The position numbers and the translations under genes were made by a program. A stretch of DNA of 64,000 nucleotides, from contig NZ_PYXG01000001.1 of the NCBI RefSeq assembly GCF_003043945.1, positions 620,001 to 684,000 on the forward strand, read 5' to 3'. Positions 1 to 9,693 of the stretch are shown here, piece by piece. This DNA comes from Prevotella sp. oral taxon 376 (lineage in GTDB: Bacteria > Bacteroidota > Bacteroidia > Bacteroidales > Bacteroidaceae). The number at the start of each line of letters is the position of its first letter. Position 1 is the first letter of the stretch. A model generated the notes under the pieces. The model searched no databases and was not told the DNA's origin. It saw only the letters and a list, made by a program, of their open reading frames with translations.

Positions 1-2
1 TA

Positions 3-2261
3 TTATTGTTTCAGTTCGATGTCGCCGTTGTCAAACCCTTCTGCGGCCTTGCGCTCGCGGAACTGTTTTCCAAAGTTCCATGTAATGTTTAGTTGTAAAT
101 CGTTGTAATGCGTCTTTTGCAGCGATGTTTGGTGCATATTGGCAAAGTGGGTTGTGGTGCGGCTTGTGGTGAAGTAGCGCAACGAGTTCATTGCCACGAT
201 GCTAATGCCAAGCCTGTCATGAAAGAAGTTCTTTGAGACGCTTGCCCGAAAGAGGGGATGCCGGTGCGAAAGCGTGTTGAAGCCGTAGTTCTTCGGATGA
301 TATGTGCCCCATAACGAGTACATCCAGCTGTGCTTCGTGCGGTAGTTGAAGTTTAACATGCCGTAGCATCCGAAGCCTTGTGAGGGGAGCATAAGCGTCC
401 TGTCGGCGAACGCCGATGCTATGTCGTAGTTCATGTAGTCGCCCGTGAGTATGAACGATAGATTCATCCTGCCTTTGCAGAGCCTCTGCGTCCAGTTCAG
501 CGACAGCGATGCGTAGTCGCTTCGGCCGAGGTTTGAGTAAGTGGTGGTATTGAAATCGGTGGGCGAGAGGTAGGCCCGTGCTATCATGTCGCTGCTGCAC
601 CGGTAGCCCATTGTCGCGGAGAGGTAGGCCGTCTTTATTTGCTTGCTGTATGATAGGCTCAGCGCGTCATTGTGCTGAACGCCGAGAGCCGTGTTGCCCA
701 CAAGTGTTTCATTCTCGCTGATCATGAGCGTGTCCTCGTTCATATAGTCGATGCTCGGGCGCACAATGGTGCGTTGGTAGTTTGCGGAGAGCGATCCGTA
801 TTTCCCCATGCTGTAATTTATCCTCGCCGACGGCAGGAAATAGTAGCTCTGCTTGCGACGCAGGTTGTCGGTCTCACCCTTCAGGATGAAGTAGAACGAG
901 AAATGTTTGCCTATCGGGCGCGAATGGTCGATGTACAATTGATGAACGGAATGTGTGCTCCAATCGGTTGACTGTGTACCATTCTGCCGCCAGGTACTCT
1001 TCCAGCCAAGACCTACATTGCCGCCGCCAAGCCAGTCTATCTTCTCATTCTCCGACTTCAGGCTGACCCCATATTCACGCATGTCTGACTCGTAGCGTGT
1101 TCTCGTGCCCAGCTTGTCTCGATATGAGTAGGAATATTCCATGTAGTTTGCTTTCAGAAGCAGGAGGTTGGTATTGGTTATGTTATAGAATGTGTTGAGC
1201 AATGTGCCATAGTTCTCTATCTTGTCTTTGCTTCTCAGCTCGACGAAGTGGTTGTCAAAGCCGGTGATATGTTGTTTTATATTCGTGGCGTTGAGGCTGT
1301 ACACACCCCTTAATATTACCGACAACTTCTCTGAAGGATAAAAGCCCAGCTTCAGCATTCCGCCGCCCTGTGGACTCTCGAAGCATCTGTCTTCGTGCAT
1401 TGTTTCTTTCGTGCTGCCGTCGGAATAGCTTCTTGTTACATCGTTGGTAAGTTTCGGCTTGTTGTAAATTAATCCGGCGGTGGCGTTCAACTCCCATTTA
1501 GGACTTTGATAGTTTATGCTGTTGTAGGTCATCAACGATGTGTAAACCAGGTTGAGGGTGTTCCGTGAGCTTCCGTAGAACTTGGGGCGTTCTCTCTTCC
1601 TGCGTATGATGTTTATAACGCCCGAGCTGTTGGCATTGTCATTGGCGTCGGTTTCCTTGACTTCCACCCGTTCAATGTCGGTGGCGTTGAGCGAGCGCAG
1701 CTCGTCGAGGCCCGCATCCACGCCGTCGACTTGCAGACGGGCGTTGGCGTGCTTGCCGAGAATCTTGAATGTGGTGCCGTCAGATTCTGTTCTGGGCAGG
1801 AATCTCAAGGCTTCGTTGGCTTTGCTGTCTTTCAGAAAACTTCGTACATCGACGGTATAGACTGTCTTTTCGGCGTTTCCCTTGGCGATAGGGCGGAAAG
1901 CCTTCACCTCAACATCTCTCAAATAGTATGTCTTTGGTATGAGTGTTATTCTTATATCTTTGACTGTCGTTTTTATAGTTGTGTCTTTGTCTTGATAGAG
2001 TTTACTGCTGATGTGCAAGCGTGCTTCCGCGCAGTTGCCGATGTCTGCTTCGGCCACGCCGTGCTCGTTCGTAATTGCCCGCACTCTCTTGCCGCATGCG
2101 TCTATGCGCAAGTTGATGCTTGGTAATGGTGTTCCATTACTGTCGGATAAGGTTAAATATATAATCTGTGCATTGGCCTTAGTTGACAGAGTGAGCAACA
2201 ATATGACCCATGCACTTTTGCAAAAGGCGCAGAATGGTTGCTTTTTCTTCGATGTTCCCAT
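3..2261 (-). CDS. Outer-membrane beta-barrel receptor with CarboxypepD-like and plug domains
   Basis: A 752-residue protein read from the ATG at 2261. An in-frame extension to 2348 exists but would place 29 charged and hydrophobic residues before the signal peptide, so I prefer the inner start. The N-terminus (basic stretch, then WVILLLTLSTKANA) is a signal peptide. Residues of about 35-110 look like a carboxypeptidase-D regulatory (beta-sandwich) domain. A TonB-type plug follows, with the stretch ending VKETDANDNANSSGVINI, and then a long aromatic-rich beta-barrel to the C-terminus. This is the layout of Bacteroidota outer-membrane beta-barrel proteins related to TonB-dependent receptors. 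No SusD-like partner is adjacent, so the substrate is unknown. The stop codon lies at the very edge of the window, and the gene is complete. Confidence 0.8.
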   Translation of the reverse strand: MGTSKKKQPFCAFCKSAWVILLLTLSTKANAQIIYLTLSDSNGTPLPSINLRIDACGKRVRAITNEHGVAEADIGNCAEARLHISSKLYQDKDTTIKTTVKDIRITLIPKTYYLRDVEVKAFRPIAKGNAEKTVYTVDVRSFLKDSKANEALRFLPRTESDGTTFKILGKHANARLQVDGVDAGLDELRSLNATDIERVEVKETDANDNANSSGVINIIRRKRERPKFYGSSRNTLNLVYTSLMTYNSINYQSPKWELNATAGLIYNKPKLTNDVTRSYSDGSTKETMHEDRCFESPQGGGMLKLGFYPSEKLSVILRGVYSLNATNIKQHITGFDNHFVELRSKDKIENYGTLLNTFYNITNTNLLLLKANYMEYSYSYRDKLGTRTRYESDMREYGVSLKSENEKIDWLGGGNVGLGWKSTWRQNGTQSTDWSTHSVHQLYIDHSRPIGKHFSFYFILKGETDNLRRKQSYYFLPSARINYSMGKYGSLSANYQRTIVRPSIDYMNEDTLMISENETLVGNTALGVQHNDALSLSYSKQIKTAYLSATMGYRCSSDMIARAYLSPTDFNTTTYSNLGRSDYASLSLNWTQRLCKGRMNLSFILTGDYMNYDIASAFADRTLMLPSQGFGCYGMLNFNYRTKHSWMYSLWGTYHPKNYGFNTLSHRHPLFRASVSKNFFHDRLGISIVAMNSLRYFTTSRTTTHFANMHQTSLQKTHYNDLQLNITWNFGKQFRERKAAEGFDNGDIELKQ

Positions 2262-2291
2262 TTCTTTGAGTTGAATTGTCAGTAGTCTCTG

Positions 2292-2322
2292 CAAAACTAA
2301 TAATAATAATTGATTTTTGCAA
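2292..2322 (-). promoter_or_regulatory. Bacteroidota-type promoter for the beta-barrel receptor
   Basis: On the minus strand a -7 box TAGTTTTG (2299-2292) is preceded after 20 bp by TTG (2322-2320), matching the TTG / TAnnTTTG consensus. The expected start site lies about 25 bp upstream of the preferred ATG at 2261, which supports that start. Confidence 0.5.
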
Positions 2323-2581
2323 ATGAATTTATATTTTTGGGGTTGCAAGCGTTATTTTAACAATAAAACATTAATTTTGCAGTAAAACAACAAAGACAAG
2401 AATGGAAGTGTTACTATATGGAAAAAAGAAAGATGGCATTGTTTAGTTTCGTCCATTATTATAAGGTGAAAGACAAAAAATGGAAATTCGAGTCGTTAGC
2501 TCATATACGAGAACAATGAACCATGTGCCATCTTAGTAATGATAGTTTTAGAATATTAAAAACAAAAATAATGGTGGAATC
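2323..2581. other. Intergenic region before the helicase gene
   Basis: A plus-strand -7-like box TAATTTTG lies at 2372-2379, about 200 bp upstream of the helicase ATG, which implies a long leader. The leader contains a 33-codon open frame (2418-2519) that I could not support as a gene. No strong hairpin is visible. Confidence 0.35.
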
Positions 2582-5296
2582 ATGAAAAGGTATAGCGAGT
2601 GGACTCCCGACGCCAGCCAGCAGCGAGTGATAGACGCCCATGGCGGGTATCATCTCGTGCTCGCACCTCCCGGATGCGGCAAGACCCAGATTCTTACGGA
2701 GCGTGTGAAACGGGCTCATGAGCAGGGTGTGGACTACGAAGACATGCTCTGTCTCACCTTTACCAACCGTGCCGCCCGTGGCATGCAGGAACGCATCCAC
2801 GGACAGATCAGCGACAGCGACATCGCTCAGCTTTACATCGGCAACATTCATCGGTTCTGTTCCAAGTTCCTTTACGACAACGCCCTCATCGAGGCAGGCT
2901 CCTCCATCATCGACGACGAGGATGCTTTGAGCATCCTTACCCGTTATCTGGACGAGCAGGAAGACGAGGTGAAGGAGGATTATCGGCGCCGCCGTGGCTA
3001 TGAGGAGATCATCCAGTTCTCGCATTTCATGTACCAGATAGCGCACGGCCACCCGAAGGAGTTGCGCCTGCATGCCGACTGTCTCTCGGCGGACGATGTG
3101 GAGGTCATGCGCCGGATCTGTCAAGTGGAGCGACGACCTTTCGATGCGGCGGCGATGATCGACATCTATGAGCACACCGATTATTACTCTGATGCCGTGA
3201 AGACCGAAGCCTACGACTACGCCCTTCAGCAACTCGCTCTGCGCCTGTTGCGCAAGATGCGCTATGCCCATGCCTTCAACGCCTATCAGCGACAAAACCA
3301 CTTAGTGGACTTCGAAGACTTGCTCTTGCTCACTTATGATGCCTTGCGCAGCGGCGGCGATTATCGGCGCTATCCGTGGATACAGGTAGACGAGGTGCAG
3401 GACCTCAACCCCCTGCAGTTGGCCATTATCGATCTGCTCTCCACGCTCACGCCGCAAGCTCCCGATGCAACGGCTGGCGAGGTGCTCTATCTGGGCGACG
3501 AGCAGCAAGCCATCTTCTCTTTCATGGGGGCCAAGATGGATACGCTCACGCTGTTGAAGACCCGTTGCAGCGGCCGCATCCATCACCTGGGCGTCAACCA
3601 TCGTTCGCCCCGCTATCTGCTCGAAGTGTTCAATGAGTATGCCAAGAGCCAGTTGGGCATCGACGAAGAGCTGTTGCCCGAGACAGCCGACGACCGGAAG
3701 GGCACGGGGCGCGAACTGAAACTGCTCTATTCCGATACGCTCGAGGGCGAATACGAGGATGTGGCTCGTTTCACGGGCGGTCTCTTCGAAGAGCATCCGC
3801 AAGACACAACCGCCATCATCGTCAGTTCCAACAAGGATGCCGATGAGGTGAGTGCGTGTCTTCATCGGTTGCGGCTGCCTCATTTCAAGGTGTCGGGGCA
3901 GGATTTGTTCTCCACGCCGGAGGTGAAGATGCTGCTTGCCCACTTGAATGTGCTCACGAGCGAGAATAACTTCATCTGCTGGTCGCGCTTGCTGAAGGGG
4001 CTGGGGGTATTTCAGACCAATGCCGCCGCCCGTGAATTCATGCGCAAGCTCTTCAACCGGGCCATGCTTCCGAGCGACTTCCTCCTTTACGACGACTCCA
4101 CTTATGTGCAGGAGTTCGTGGCGCTCTGTGAGCAGGAAGAGGTGGTTGTCTTTGATACCGAGACCACCGGACTGAATGTCTTCGAGGACGATATCTTGCA
4201 GATAGCCGCCGTCAAGGTAAGGGACGGCCGGAAGGTGCCCGGCTCCGAGTTTTCCGTCCATATAGAGACGGAGCGTGAGATACCGCCGATGTTGGGCCGG
4301 ACAGTAAATCCCATCATCGAGGAGCGTCGCCGCCACACCTTGTTGTCGCACCGTGAAGCCCTCATGCAGTTTATGGCCTATGTGGGGAATGATGTCCTGA
4401 TAGGCCACAATGTGGAGTTCGACTATCATATTCTCGACTTTAACCTGAGGCGATATGTTCCCCGGAGCGACCTCCGTGTGAGCTGTCCGCGCTACTACGA
4501 CACGCTGAAACTGCTCCGTATGCTCGTTCCCGATCTGCACAGCTATCGCCTCGACGACTTCAGGAAGCAGCATCTGTTCGGGATAGAAGAGGATGAAGCC
4601 CATCTGGCCGATGTGGATGTAGACGACACGCTCAAGGTCTTGCGGCACTGTTATCAGCAGGGCAGGGGGATGATAGTCTCTCAAATGGAGTTTCTCAGTC
4701 AACAGAATGTGCAGAATCGGATAGAGGTCTTCCGCAAGGCCTATATGGAAATCTATTTCCACTCCCGCGAGTTGCTCCACGAACGCAGCTTCAAGTCTTC
4801 GGAACCCGTGCTCGTGAGCGAGATGCGGAGCGTCTACCAGCATCTGCTGGAGGCCGACAGGATGATACCGATAGAGAAGTTACACTACATCTTCGAGTAT
4901 CTTTCTCACGACATCCTGTGCCCCGAGGAGGAACCGTCGCTCATCGAACAGTTGCAAAGACACATCATGGAGATCAACACTTTGAAAGAAGCCGACCTCT
5001 GTAACTCGTCTACCATCAGAGACAGGATATTCGTTACCACCGTCCATAAGGCCAAGGGACTGGAATTCGACAATGTGATCGTCTTCGACGCGGTCGACGG
5101 GCGTTATCCCAATTACTATCATCAGAACAATCAGCGGCTGCTCGAAGAAGACAGGCGGAAGTTCTATGTGGCCATTTCGAGAGCCAGGAAGCGGCTCTTC
5201 GTGTCGCAGAGCCTTACGCGGATAGACTATCAAGGGCAGCCTCACCGCAAGCTCCTTACGCCGTTCATGCATTCCATAGCGCGCTTCTTCAGTTGA
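2582..5296 (+). CDS. UvrD/PcrA-type helicase with inserted DEDDh 3'-5' exonuclease
   Basis: A 904-residue superfamily 1 helicase. Motif I (APPGCGKT, residues 28-35), the DEVQD Walker B motif, the GDEQQAIFSFMGA motif and NHRSP are in the first half. The C-terminal motifs TTVHKAKGLEFDNV and RRKFYVAISRARKRLF lie after about residue 815. Between them, from about residue 520 to 700, sits a complete DnaQ-like exonuclease: Exo I FDTETTGL (Asp525, Glu527), Exo II IGHNVEFDYHILDF and Exo III HLADVDVDD. One polypeptide should therefore unwind and digest DNA 3' to 5'. It stands alone, with a shared terminator to the convergent transporter gene. The role is probably DNA repair or recombination. Calling it a single-chain helicase-nuclease is inference; the domains themselves are clear. 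Confidence 0.88.
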   Translation: MKRYSEWTPDASQQRVIDAHGGYHLVLAPPGCGKTQILTERVKRAHEQGVDYEDMLCLTFTNRAARGMQERIHGQISDSDIAQLYIGNIHRFCSKFLYDNALIEAGSSIIDDEDALSILTRYLDEQEDEVKEDYRRRRGYEEIIQFSHFMYQIAHGHPKELRLHADCLSADDVEVMRRICQVERRPFDAAAMIDIYEHTDYYSDAVKTEAYDYALQQLALRLLRKMRYAHAFNAYQRQNHLVDFEDLLLLTYDALRSGGDYRRYPWIQVDEVQDLNPLQLAIIDLLSTLTPQAPDATAGEVLYLGDEQQAIFSFMGAKMDTLTLLKTRCSGRIHHLGVNHRSPRYLLEVFNEYAKSQLGIDEELLPETADDRKGTGRELKLLYSDTLEGEYEDVARFTGGLFEEHPQDTTAIIVSSNKDADEVSACLHRLRLPHFKVSGQDLFSTPEVKMLLAHLNVLTSENNFICWSRLLKGLGVFQTNAAAREFMRKLFNRAMLPSDFLLYDDSTYVQEFVALCEQEEVVVFDTETTGLNVFEDDILQIAAVKVRDGRKVPGSEFSVHIETEREIPPMLGRTVNPIIEERRRHTLLSHREALMQFMAYVGNDVLIGHNVEFDYHILDFNLRRYVPRSDLRVSCPRYYDTLKLLRMLVPDLHSYRLDDFRKQHLFGIEEDEAHLADVDVDDTLKVLRHCYQQGRGMIVSQMEFLSQQNVQNRIEVFRKAYMEIYFHSRELLHERSFKSSEPVLVSEMRSVYQHLLEADRMIPIEKLHYIFEYLSHDILCPEEEPSLIEQLQRHIMEINTLKEADLCNSSTIRDRIFVTTVHKAKGLEFDNVIVFDAVDGRYPNYYHQNNQRLLEEDRRKFYVAISRARKRLFVSQSLTRIDYQGQPHRKLLTPFMHSIARFFS

Positions 5297-5324
5297 GTTT
5301 GCCGGTAGGCAGGGGGATCAGAAG

Positions 5325-5354
5325 AAAGGAGCCCCCCCGTGGGAGCCCCCTTTC
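5325..5354. terminator. Bidirectional rho-independent terminator
   Basis: A GC-rich hairpin with arms AAAGGAGCCCCCC and GGGAGCCCCCTTT pairs at 12 of 13 positions when G-U wobble is allowed. It is followed by a pyrimidine-rich tail on the minus strand and GAGTTTT on the plus strand. It sits between the convergent helicase and OPT genes. Confidence 0.7.
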
Positions 5355-5372
5355 CGTGAGTTTTATGAGTGG

Positions 5373-7367
5373 TTAATCTTGAGTGTCTGTCTCCTCTGCC
5401 TTGGGTCTTGTGGCGATGATGAAGTAGGTGATGAGCAGCAGGTAGGCCGCCAGAGAGAGCAGTTCCGAGAGGTGGTTTGCCCACCAGGCCTCGTAGTTGA
5501 ACTCCAGTCCACCAAACTTCAGCAGCGCACTCACCACTCCCATCAAGGCACCGCCCGCAATAAAGCCGCTGGCAATCAGCGTTCCCCTTTCGCCGCGGGC
5601 CTTGTTCAGCTTCTCGTCCTTGCTGCGGGTGGTTACGAGCCAGTTGACCGCACCGCCGATAACCAGTGGTATATTCAGCTGGATGGGGATAAACATACCT
5701 AGTGCGAAGGCCAGCGCGCTGATCTTGCAGCGGTCGAGAATCAGGGCGATGACGGCGCCTATCGCATAGAGCAGCCACGGCGCGCCTTGCCCGTTCATCA
5801 GGGGGGCGATGACGGCAGCCATGGCGTGTGCCTGGGGAGCGGCCAGCGCGTCGCCCTTGAAGCCGTAGGTTTTGTCGAGCAGAATCATCACTCCGGCTAC
5901 GGTCGCCGCCGCGATGATGGTGCCCAGGAATTTAAAGCTCTCCTGCTTCTTCGGGGTCGTCCCGAGCCAGTATCCTATCTTCAGGTCGGTGATAAAACTG
6001 CCGGCCATGCTCAAGGCGGTGCACACCACGGCTCCCATCAGCAGGGCCGCCAGCATGCCGGCCTCACCTTTCAGCCCCACTGCGACCATGACCACTGAAG
6101 CCAGAATCAAGGTCATCAGGGTCATGCCCGATACGGGATTACTGCCGACAATGGCGATTGCGTTGGCAGCAACCGTGGTGAAGAGGAATGCGATGACGGC
6201 TACGAGCAGGATGGCAACCACCGCGTGCAGCAGGTTGAAGTCCATTACGCCCATGTAGAAGAAGACGAAGATAACGAGAATGGTGAGGATGGAGCCAATG
6301 GCGATGATCTTGAACGAGATGTCGCGCTGTGTGCGCATCACCTTTTCCGGTCCTGCGCCCTTGCCTTTCATCTCCCGGGCAGCCAGTCCCACGGCACTCT
6401 TGATGATGCCCCAGCTCTTGATGATGCCGATGATGCCGGCCATGGCGATGCCTCCGATGCCTATGCTGCGGGCGTAACTGGAGAAAATCTGTTCAGGACT
6501 CATGGCTCCCACCGCGGTCGAGATGGCCGGGTCCCACTGGTTGAGCACGGTGTCGGGGAAGAGCAGGGCCATTCCCGGCACGATGAGCCACCACACGGCG
6601 AGCGACCCAAAGGTGATGATGGCCGCGTAGCGAAGCCCGATGATATAGCCCAGCCCCAGCACCGCGGCCCCCGTGTTCACCTTGAACACCAGCTTGGCGT
6701 GGTCGGCCAGCTGTTGGCCCCATCCTAACACGCGCGAGGTGAAGTTCTCGTTCCACAGTCCGAAGGTAGCCACGACGAAGTCATAAAGACCTCCGATGAG
6801 ACCGGCAAACAGCAGTGGCTTGGCCTGGCTGCCACCCTTTTCGCCCGAAACGAGCACCTGCGTGGTGGCGGTAGCCTCGGGAAATGGATATTTTCCGTGC
6901 ATGTCCTTCACGAAATACTTGCGGAAGGGGATGAGGAAGAGAATGCCCAGCACGCCTCCCAGCGAAGAAGCGATGAATATCTTGAGGAAACTGGCCTCCA
7001 GATCGAGCATGTAGATGGCGGGCAGAACGAAGATCGCGCCGGCCACGACGGCACCCGAACAGGCGCCGATGCTCTGTATGATGACATTTTCTCCCAGCGC
7101 ATTCCTGCGCCTGGCGGCAGAGGAAACGCCGATGGCGATGATGGCAATGGGAATGGCAGCCTCGAAAACCTGGCCCACCTTGAGGCCCAGGTATGCGGCC
7201 GCGGCCGAGAAGAGCACCACCATGAGCACACCCCAGGTTACCGACCAGCCGTTCACTTCGGGATAGGTCTTGCCCGCGCCCATCACGGGCTGGTATTCTT
7301 CACCGTCCTTCAGTTCGCGAAACGCGTTCTCGGGCAGTCTTACTGCCTCTCTTTCTTTATCTTCCAT
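5373..7367 (-). CDS. OPT-family oligopeptide transporter
   Basis: A 664-residue polytopic membrane protein starting MEDKEREAVRLPENAF. The start was chosen because a strong promoter lies just upstream; the in-frame extension to 7424 would run through that promoter. About 14-16 hydrophobic helices are visible, with family-typical stretches such as VIGGAVNWLVT and the repeated Gly/Ala-rich segments of the OPT fold. OPT proteins import small peptides or metal chelates, driven by the proton gradient. Bacteroidota members of this length are annotated as putative oligopeptide transporters, but the true substrate is usually unknown. The gene is monocistronic and convergent with the helicase gene. Confidence 0.85.
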   Translation of the reverse strand: MEDKEREAVRLPENAFRELKDGEEYQPVMGAGKTYPEVNGWSVTWGVLMVVLFSAAAAYLGLKVGQVFEAAIPIAIIAIGVSSAARRRNALGENVIIQSIGACSGAVVAGAIFVLPAIYMLDLEASFLKIFIASSLGGVLGILFLIPFRKYFVKDMHGKYPFPEATATTQVLVSGEKGGSQAKPLLFAGLIGGLYDFVVATFGLWNENFTSRVLGWGQQLADHAKLVFKVNTGAAVLGLGYIIGLRYAAIITFGSLAVWWLIVPGMALLFPDTVLNQWDPAISTAVGAMSPEQIFSSYARSIGIGGIAMAGIIGIIKSWGIIKSAVGLAAREMKGKGAGPEKVMRTQRDISFKIIAIGSILTILVIFVFFYMGVMDFNLLHAVVAILLVAVIAFLFTTVAANAIAIVGSNPVSGMTLMTLILASVVMVAVGLKGEAGMLAALLMGAVVCTALSMAGSFITDLKIGYWLGTTPKKQESFKFLGTIIAAATVAGVMILLDKTYGFKGDALAAPQAHAMAAVIAPLMNGQGAPWLLYAIGAVIALILDRCKISALAFALGMFIPIQLNIPLVIGGAVNWLVTTRSKDEKLNKARGERGTLIASGFIAGGALMGVVSALLKFGGLEFNYEAWWANHLSELLSLAAYLLLITYFIIATRPKAEETDTQD

Positions 7368-7393
7368 TGATCTCAAAGTTATGCTATTGGCTG

Positions 7394-7424
7394 CAAAGAT
7401 AGAAATTTCCGGATAGACTCCCAA
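7394..7424 (-). promoter_or_regulatory. Promoter for the OPT transporter
   Basis: The minus-strand -7 box TATCTTTG (7401-7394) is preceded after 20 bp by TTG (7424-7422). The predicted start site falls about 20 bp upstream of the ATG at 7367. Confidence 0.6.
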
Positions 7425-7474
7425 ATATATCCTTGCGTTTTTTAGCCTCCTGTTCGCACATTTAACTAAATAAA

Positions 7475-7506
7475 TTTGTCCTGTAGGAAGTAAAAGGTTA
7501 ACTTTG
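7475..7506 (+). promoter_or_regulatory. Promoter for the M6 metalloprotease
   Basis: TTTG (7475-7478), a 20 bp spacer and TAACTTTG (7499-7506) match the Bacteroidota sigma-ABfr consensus. The ATG follows at 7551. Confidence 0.65.
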
Positions 7507-7550
7507 CGTTTGTATTTTTGAAATTGAGAATGGAAGCTAACTGACTTAAA

Positions 7551-9677
7551 ATGAAAAAGTTTTTCTTACTGCTCTTGCTGCTGTCCGTCGTGCAGGCCAT
7601 TCACGGCATACCTGCCCGCAGAGGGCTGTGGAGCAATATCACCCTGGCCGACGGAACCGTTGTAAGGGTCGAACTGGTGGGTAACGAGCATTTCCACTAT
7701 CTGCGTGCGGCCGACGGAAGATGCTTTCGTCAAGACTCCACGGGCGGCTATCGGCAAGTGTCCGACCTCGCGGCCTTGAGCCTGAAGGCCTCCGGGCGGC
7801 GGGCTGCCGTGCGCAAGGTGTGCTACGCCTCCACCGACGACGGGCTTGGCCAATTCGGAAAGAGCGGCCTAGGTGCCGTCAATAGCATAGGAAATTACAC
7901 TTTCCCTGTCATCATGGTGCAGTTTCAAGACCTGTCGTTCAAGCCGACAACGACCGTAGAGAAGATGAGGCGATACTACAATGCAGAGGGCTATTCGGAG
8001 GAGAGAGGCTGCGTAGGCTCCGTGAAAGACTATTTCAAGGCACAGAGCCAAGGCGTATTCGTGCCGTCGTTCGACGTCGTGGGAATCGTTACCCTGCCCA
8101 ACGGATATAAGCATTATGGCGCTAACGACGCACAGGGCAGCGACAAAAACGTAAACGGACTGGTGGCGGATGCCATTGCCGCAGCCAAGACCCAGCTCGG
8201 CACAGACTTCTCGCAGTATGATACCGGTGCCGGTGTGCCCCTCGTCTGCATCCTCTATGCCGGTAAGGGAGAGGCCACAGAGGCACAGACCGCGCAAAAT
8301 GCAGACCTTGTGTGGCCCTGCGAATACGACTGCGAGAAAACCATGAGCGGCACTTATTTCAAGTCTTATTTTGTTGGAAACGAACTGTATACCGGCGGCC
8401 GGACCTTGATGGGCATGGGAGTGTTCTGCCATGAGTTCGGCCATGCGCTGGGACTTCCCGACTTCTATGTAACCGACCAAAGCTATTCCGAGGACGATCC
8501 GTTTAGCAATTGGTCGATCATGGATTGCGGAGCCTATGTGAACGACACGCGGGCGCCTGTAGGTTATACGGCATACGAAAAGAGTTACTTAGGCTGGCTC
8601 GACATCCCCGAGCTGTCGACCGTGGTTTCGGAGCCCGACAGCGTCGTAACGCTGGGCAACCCCAACGAGGCAAACACGGTGTCGGCCGTGAGAATCAAGA
8701 TCAGCGGCACGGAGACCTGCATCTTGGAAAGCCGATACCCGGGAACATGGTATCCCGAGACTTATTCCGACGACTATGGCACCTATTCCATGGGAAGCGG
8801 CCTGATGCTGAGCCGCATCGCCTACAGCCAGGCACGCTGGAACGACAACACCCTGAATAACACGCGGGACAAGAAGCGGGCCTGCATCCTCACGGCCGAC
8901 AAGGCGAAGCTGAACTATTCGAGCAGCAATACCAATCTGTATGGCAACGGCCTGGACAGCATCGTTTCCCTGCGGACCTACGGCGGGGCATCCCGGGCGG
9001 TATCGCTGAGGAAGATTACGAAACGGGCCGACGGCTCCATCACCTTAGTCAGCAAGTCGGCGGCCAATGGAGGAACAGGAACCGACACGGGAAACTACTA
9101 TTTCCATGAGACCTTCGACAACTGCGCGGGCACCGGTGGGAACGACAATCGGTGGAGCGGGAGCATCGCCAATGGCAGCTTCAGTCCGGACAACGAGGGC
9201 TGGACGCATTCCCTGGCCTTCGCCGGCAGCCAGTGCGCGAGGTTCGGCTCGGTAAGTGCTGCCGGGACGGCCACGACGCCCGTCTTCACCATCGACGAGG
9301 GTGCGACGACCTTGACCTTCAAGGCCGCGGCATGGAATGCGGCCGGAGACGGTACGAGCCTTACCCTCTCGGCCACGGACAACCTGAAAATCGGCACGCC
9401 CGTCTTCACCATGAAGAAGGGTGAATGGACCGAATGCTCCACCACGATATCGGGCAGCGGCGAGGTGCGGATAACCTTCACGACCACCCGGCGCATGTTC
9501 CTCGACGAGATTTCCATACCTAAACCGGTGGTGTCGGCCATTCAGGGCGTGAAGCTCACGCCGGCCAGTATGCCCGACAACCGAATCTACAACCTCAACG
9601 GGCAGTATCTGGGCACGGAGCTGGATGCCCTGCCCCGTGGCGTCTACATCCGTAACGGGAGGAAAATCATGAGATAG
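7551..9677 (+). CDS. Secreted M6-family metalloprotease with a T9SS-like C-terminal tail
   Basis: A 708-residue protein. The first 22 residues (MKKFFLLLLLLSVVQAIHG) are a signal peptide. The zinc site HEFGHALGLPD begins at His294 and has the HExxHxxGxxD form of M6 (immune inhibitor A-like) peptidases. A downstream Met (WSIMDCG) fits a Met-turn. After about residue 505 there is a beta-sandwich-like module (YYFHETFDNC onward). The last 35 residues (IYNLNGQYLG ... LPRGVYIRNGRKIMR) resemble the C-terminal tails of Bacteroidota proteins exported through the type IX system. The protein is therefore predicted to be secreted or surface-attached and proteolytic. The substrate is unknown. It has its own promoter and is followed by a structured repeat. 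Confidence 0.85.
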   Translation: MKKFFLLLLLLSVVQAIHGIPARRGLWSNITLADGTVVRVELVGNEHFHYLRAADGRCFRQDSTGGYRQVSDLAALSLKASGRRAAVRKVCYASTDDGLGQFGKSGLGAVNSIGNYTFPVIMVQFQDLSFKPTTTVEKMRRYYNAEGYSEERGCVGSVKDYFKAQSQGVFVPSFDVVGIVTLPNGYKHYGANDAQGSDKNVNGLVADAIAAAKTQLGTDFSQYDTGAGVPLVCILYAGKGEATEAQTAQNADLVWPCEYDCEKTMSGTYFKSYFVGNELYTGGRTLMGMGVFCHEFGHALGLPDFYVTDQSYSEDDPFSNWSIMDCGAYVNDTRAPVGYTAYEKSYLGWLDIPELSTVVSEPDSVVTLGNPNEANTVSAVRIKISGTETCILESRYPGTWYPETYSDDYGTYSMGSGLMLSRIAYSQARWNDNTLNNTRDKKRACILTADKAKLNYSSSNTNLYGNGLDSIVSLRTYGGASRAVSLRKITKRADGSITLVSKSAANGGTGTDTGNYYFHETFDNCAGTGGNDNRWSGSIANGSFSPDNEGWTHSLAFAGSQCARFGSVSAAGTATTPVFTIDEGATTLTFKAAAWNAAGDGTSLTLSATDNLKIGTPVFTMKKGEWTECSTTISGSGEVRITFTTTRRMFLDEISIPKPVVSAIQGVKLTPASMPDNRIYNLNGQYLGTELDALPRGVYIRNGRKIMR

Positions 9678-9693
9678 AGCCTGTCCGCAATCA

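Noticed and set aside
2418..2519. A 33-codon open frame (MEKRKMALFSF...) in the leader of the helicase gene
   Set aside because: No Shine-Dalgarno, no recognisable family and short length; could be chance in an AT-rich leader.
5242..5778. Long minus-strand ORFs opposite the helicase and transporter genes
   Set aside because: They are antisense or out-of-frame shadows of clear genes in GC-rich DNA and lack recognisable domains.
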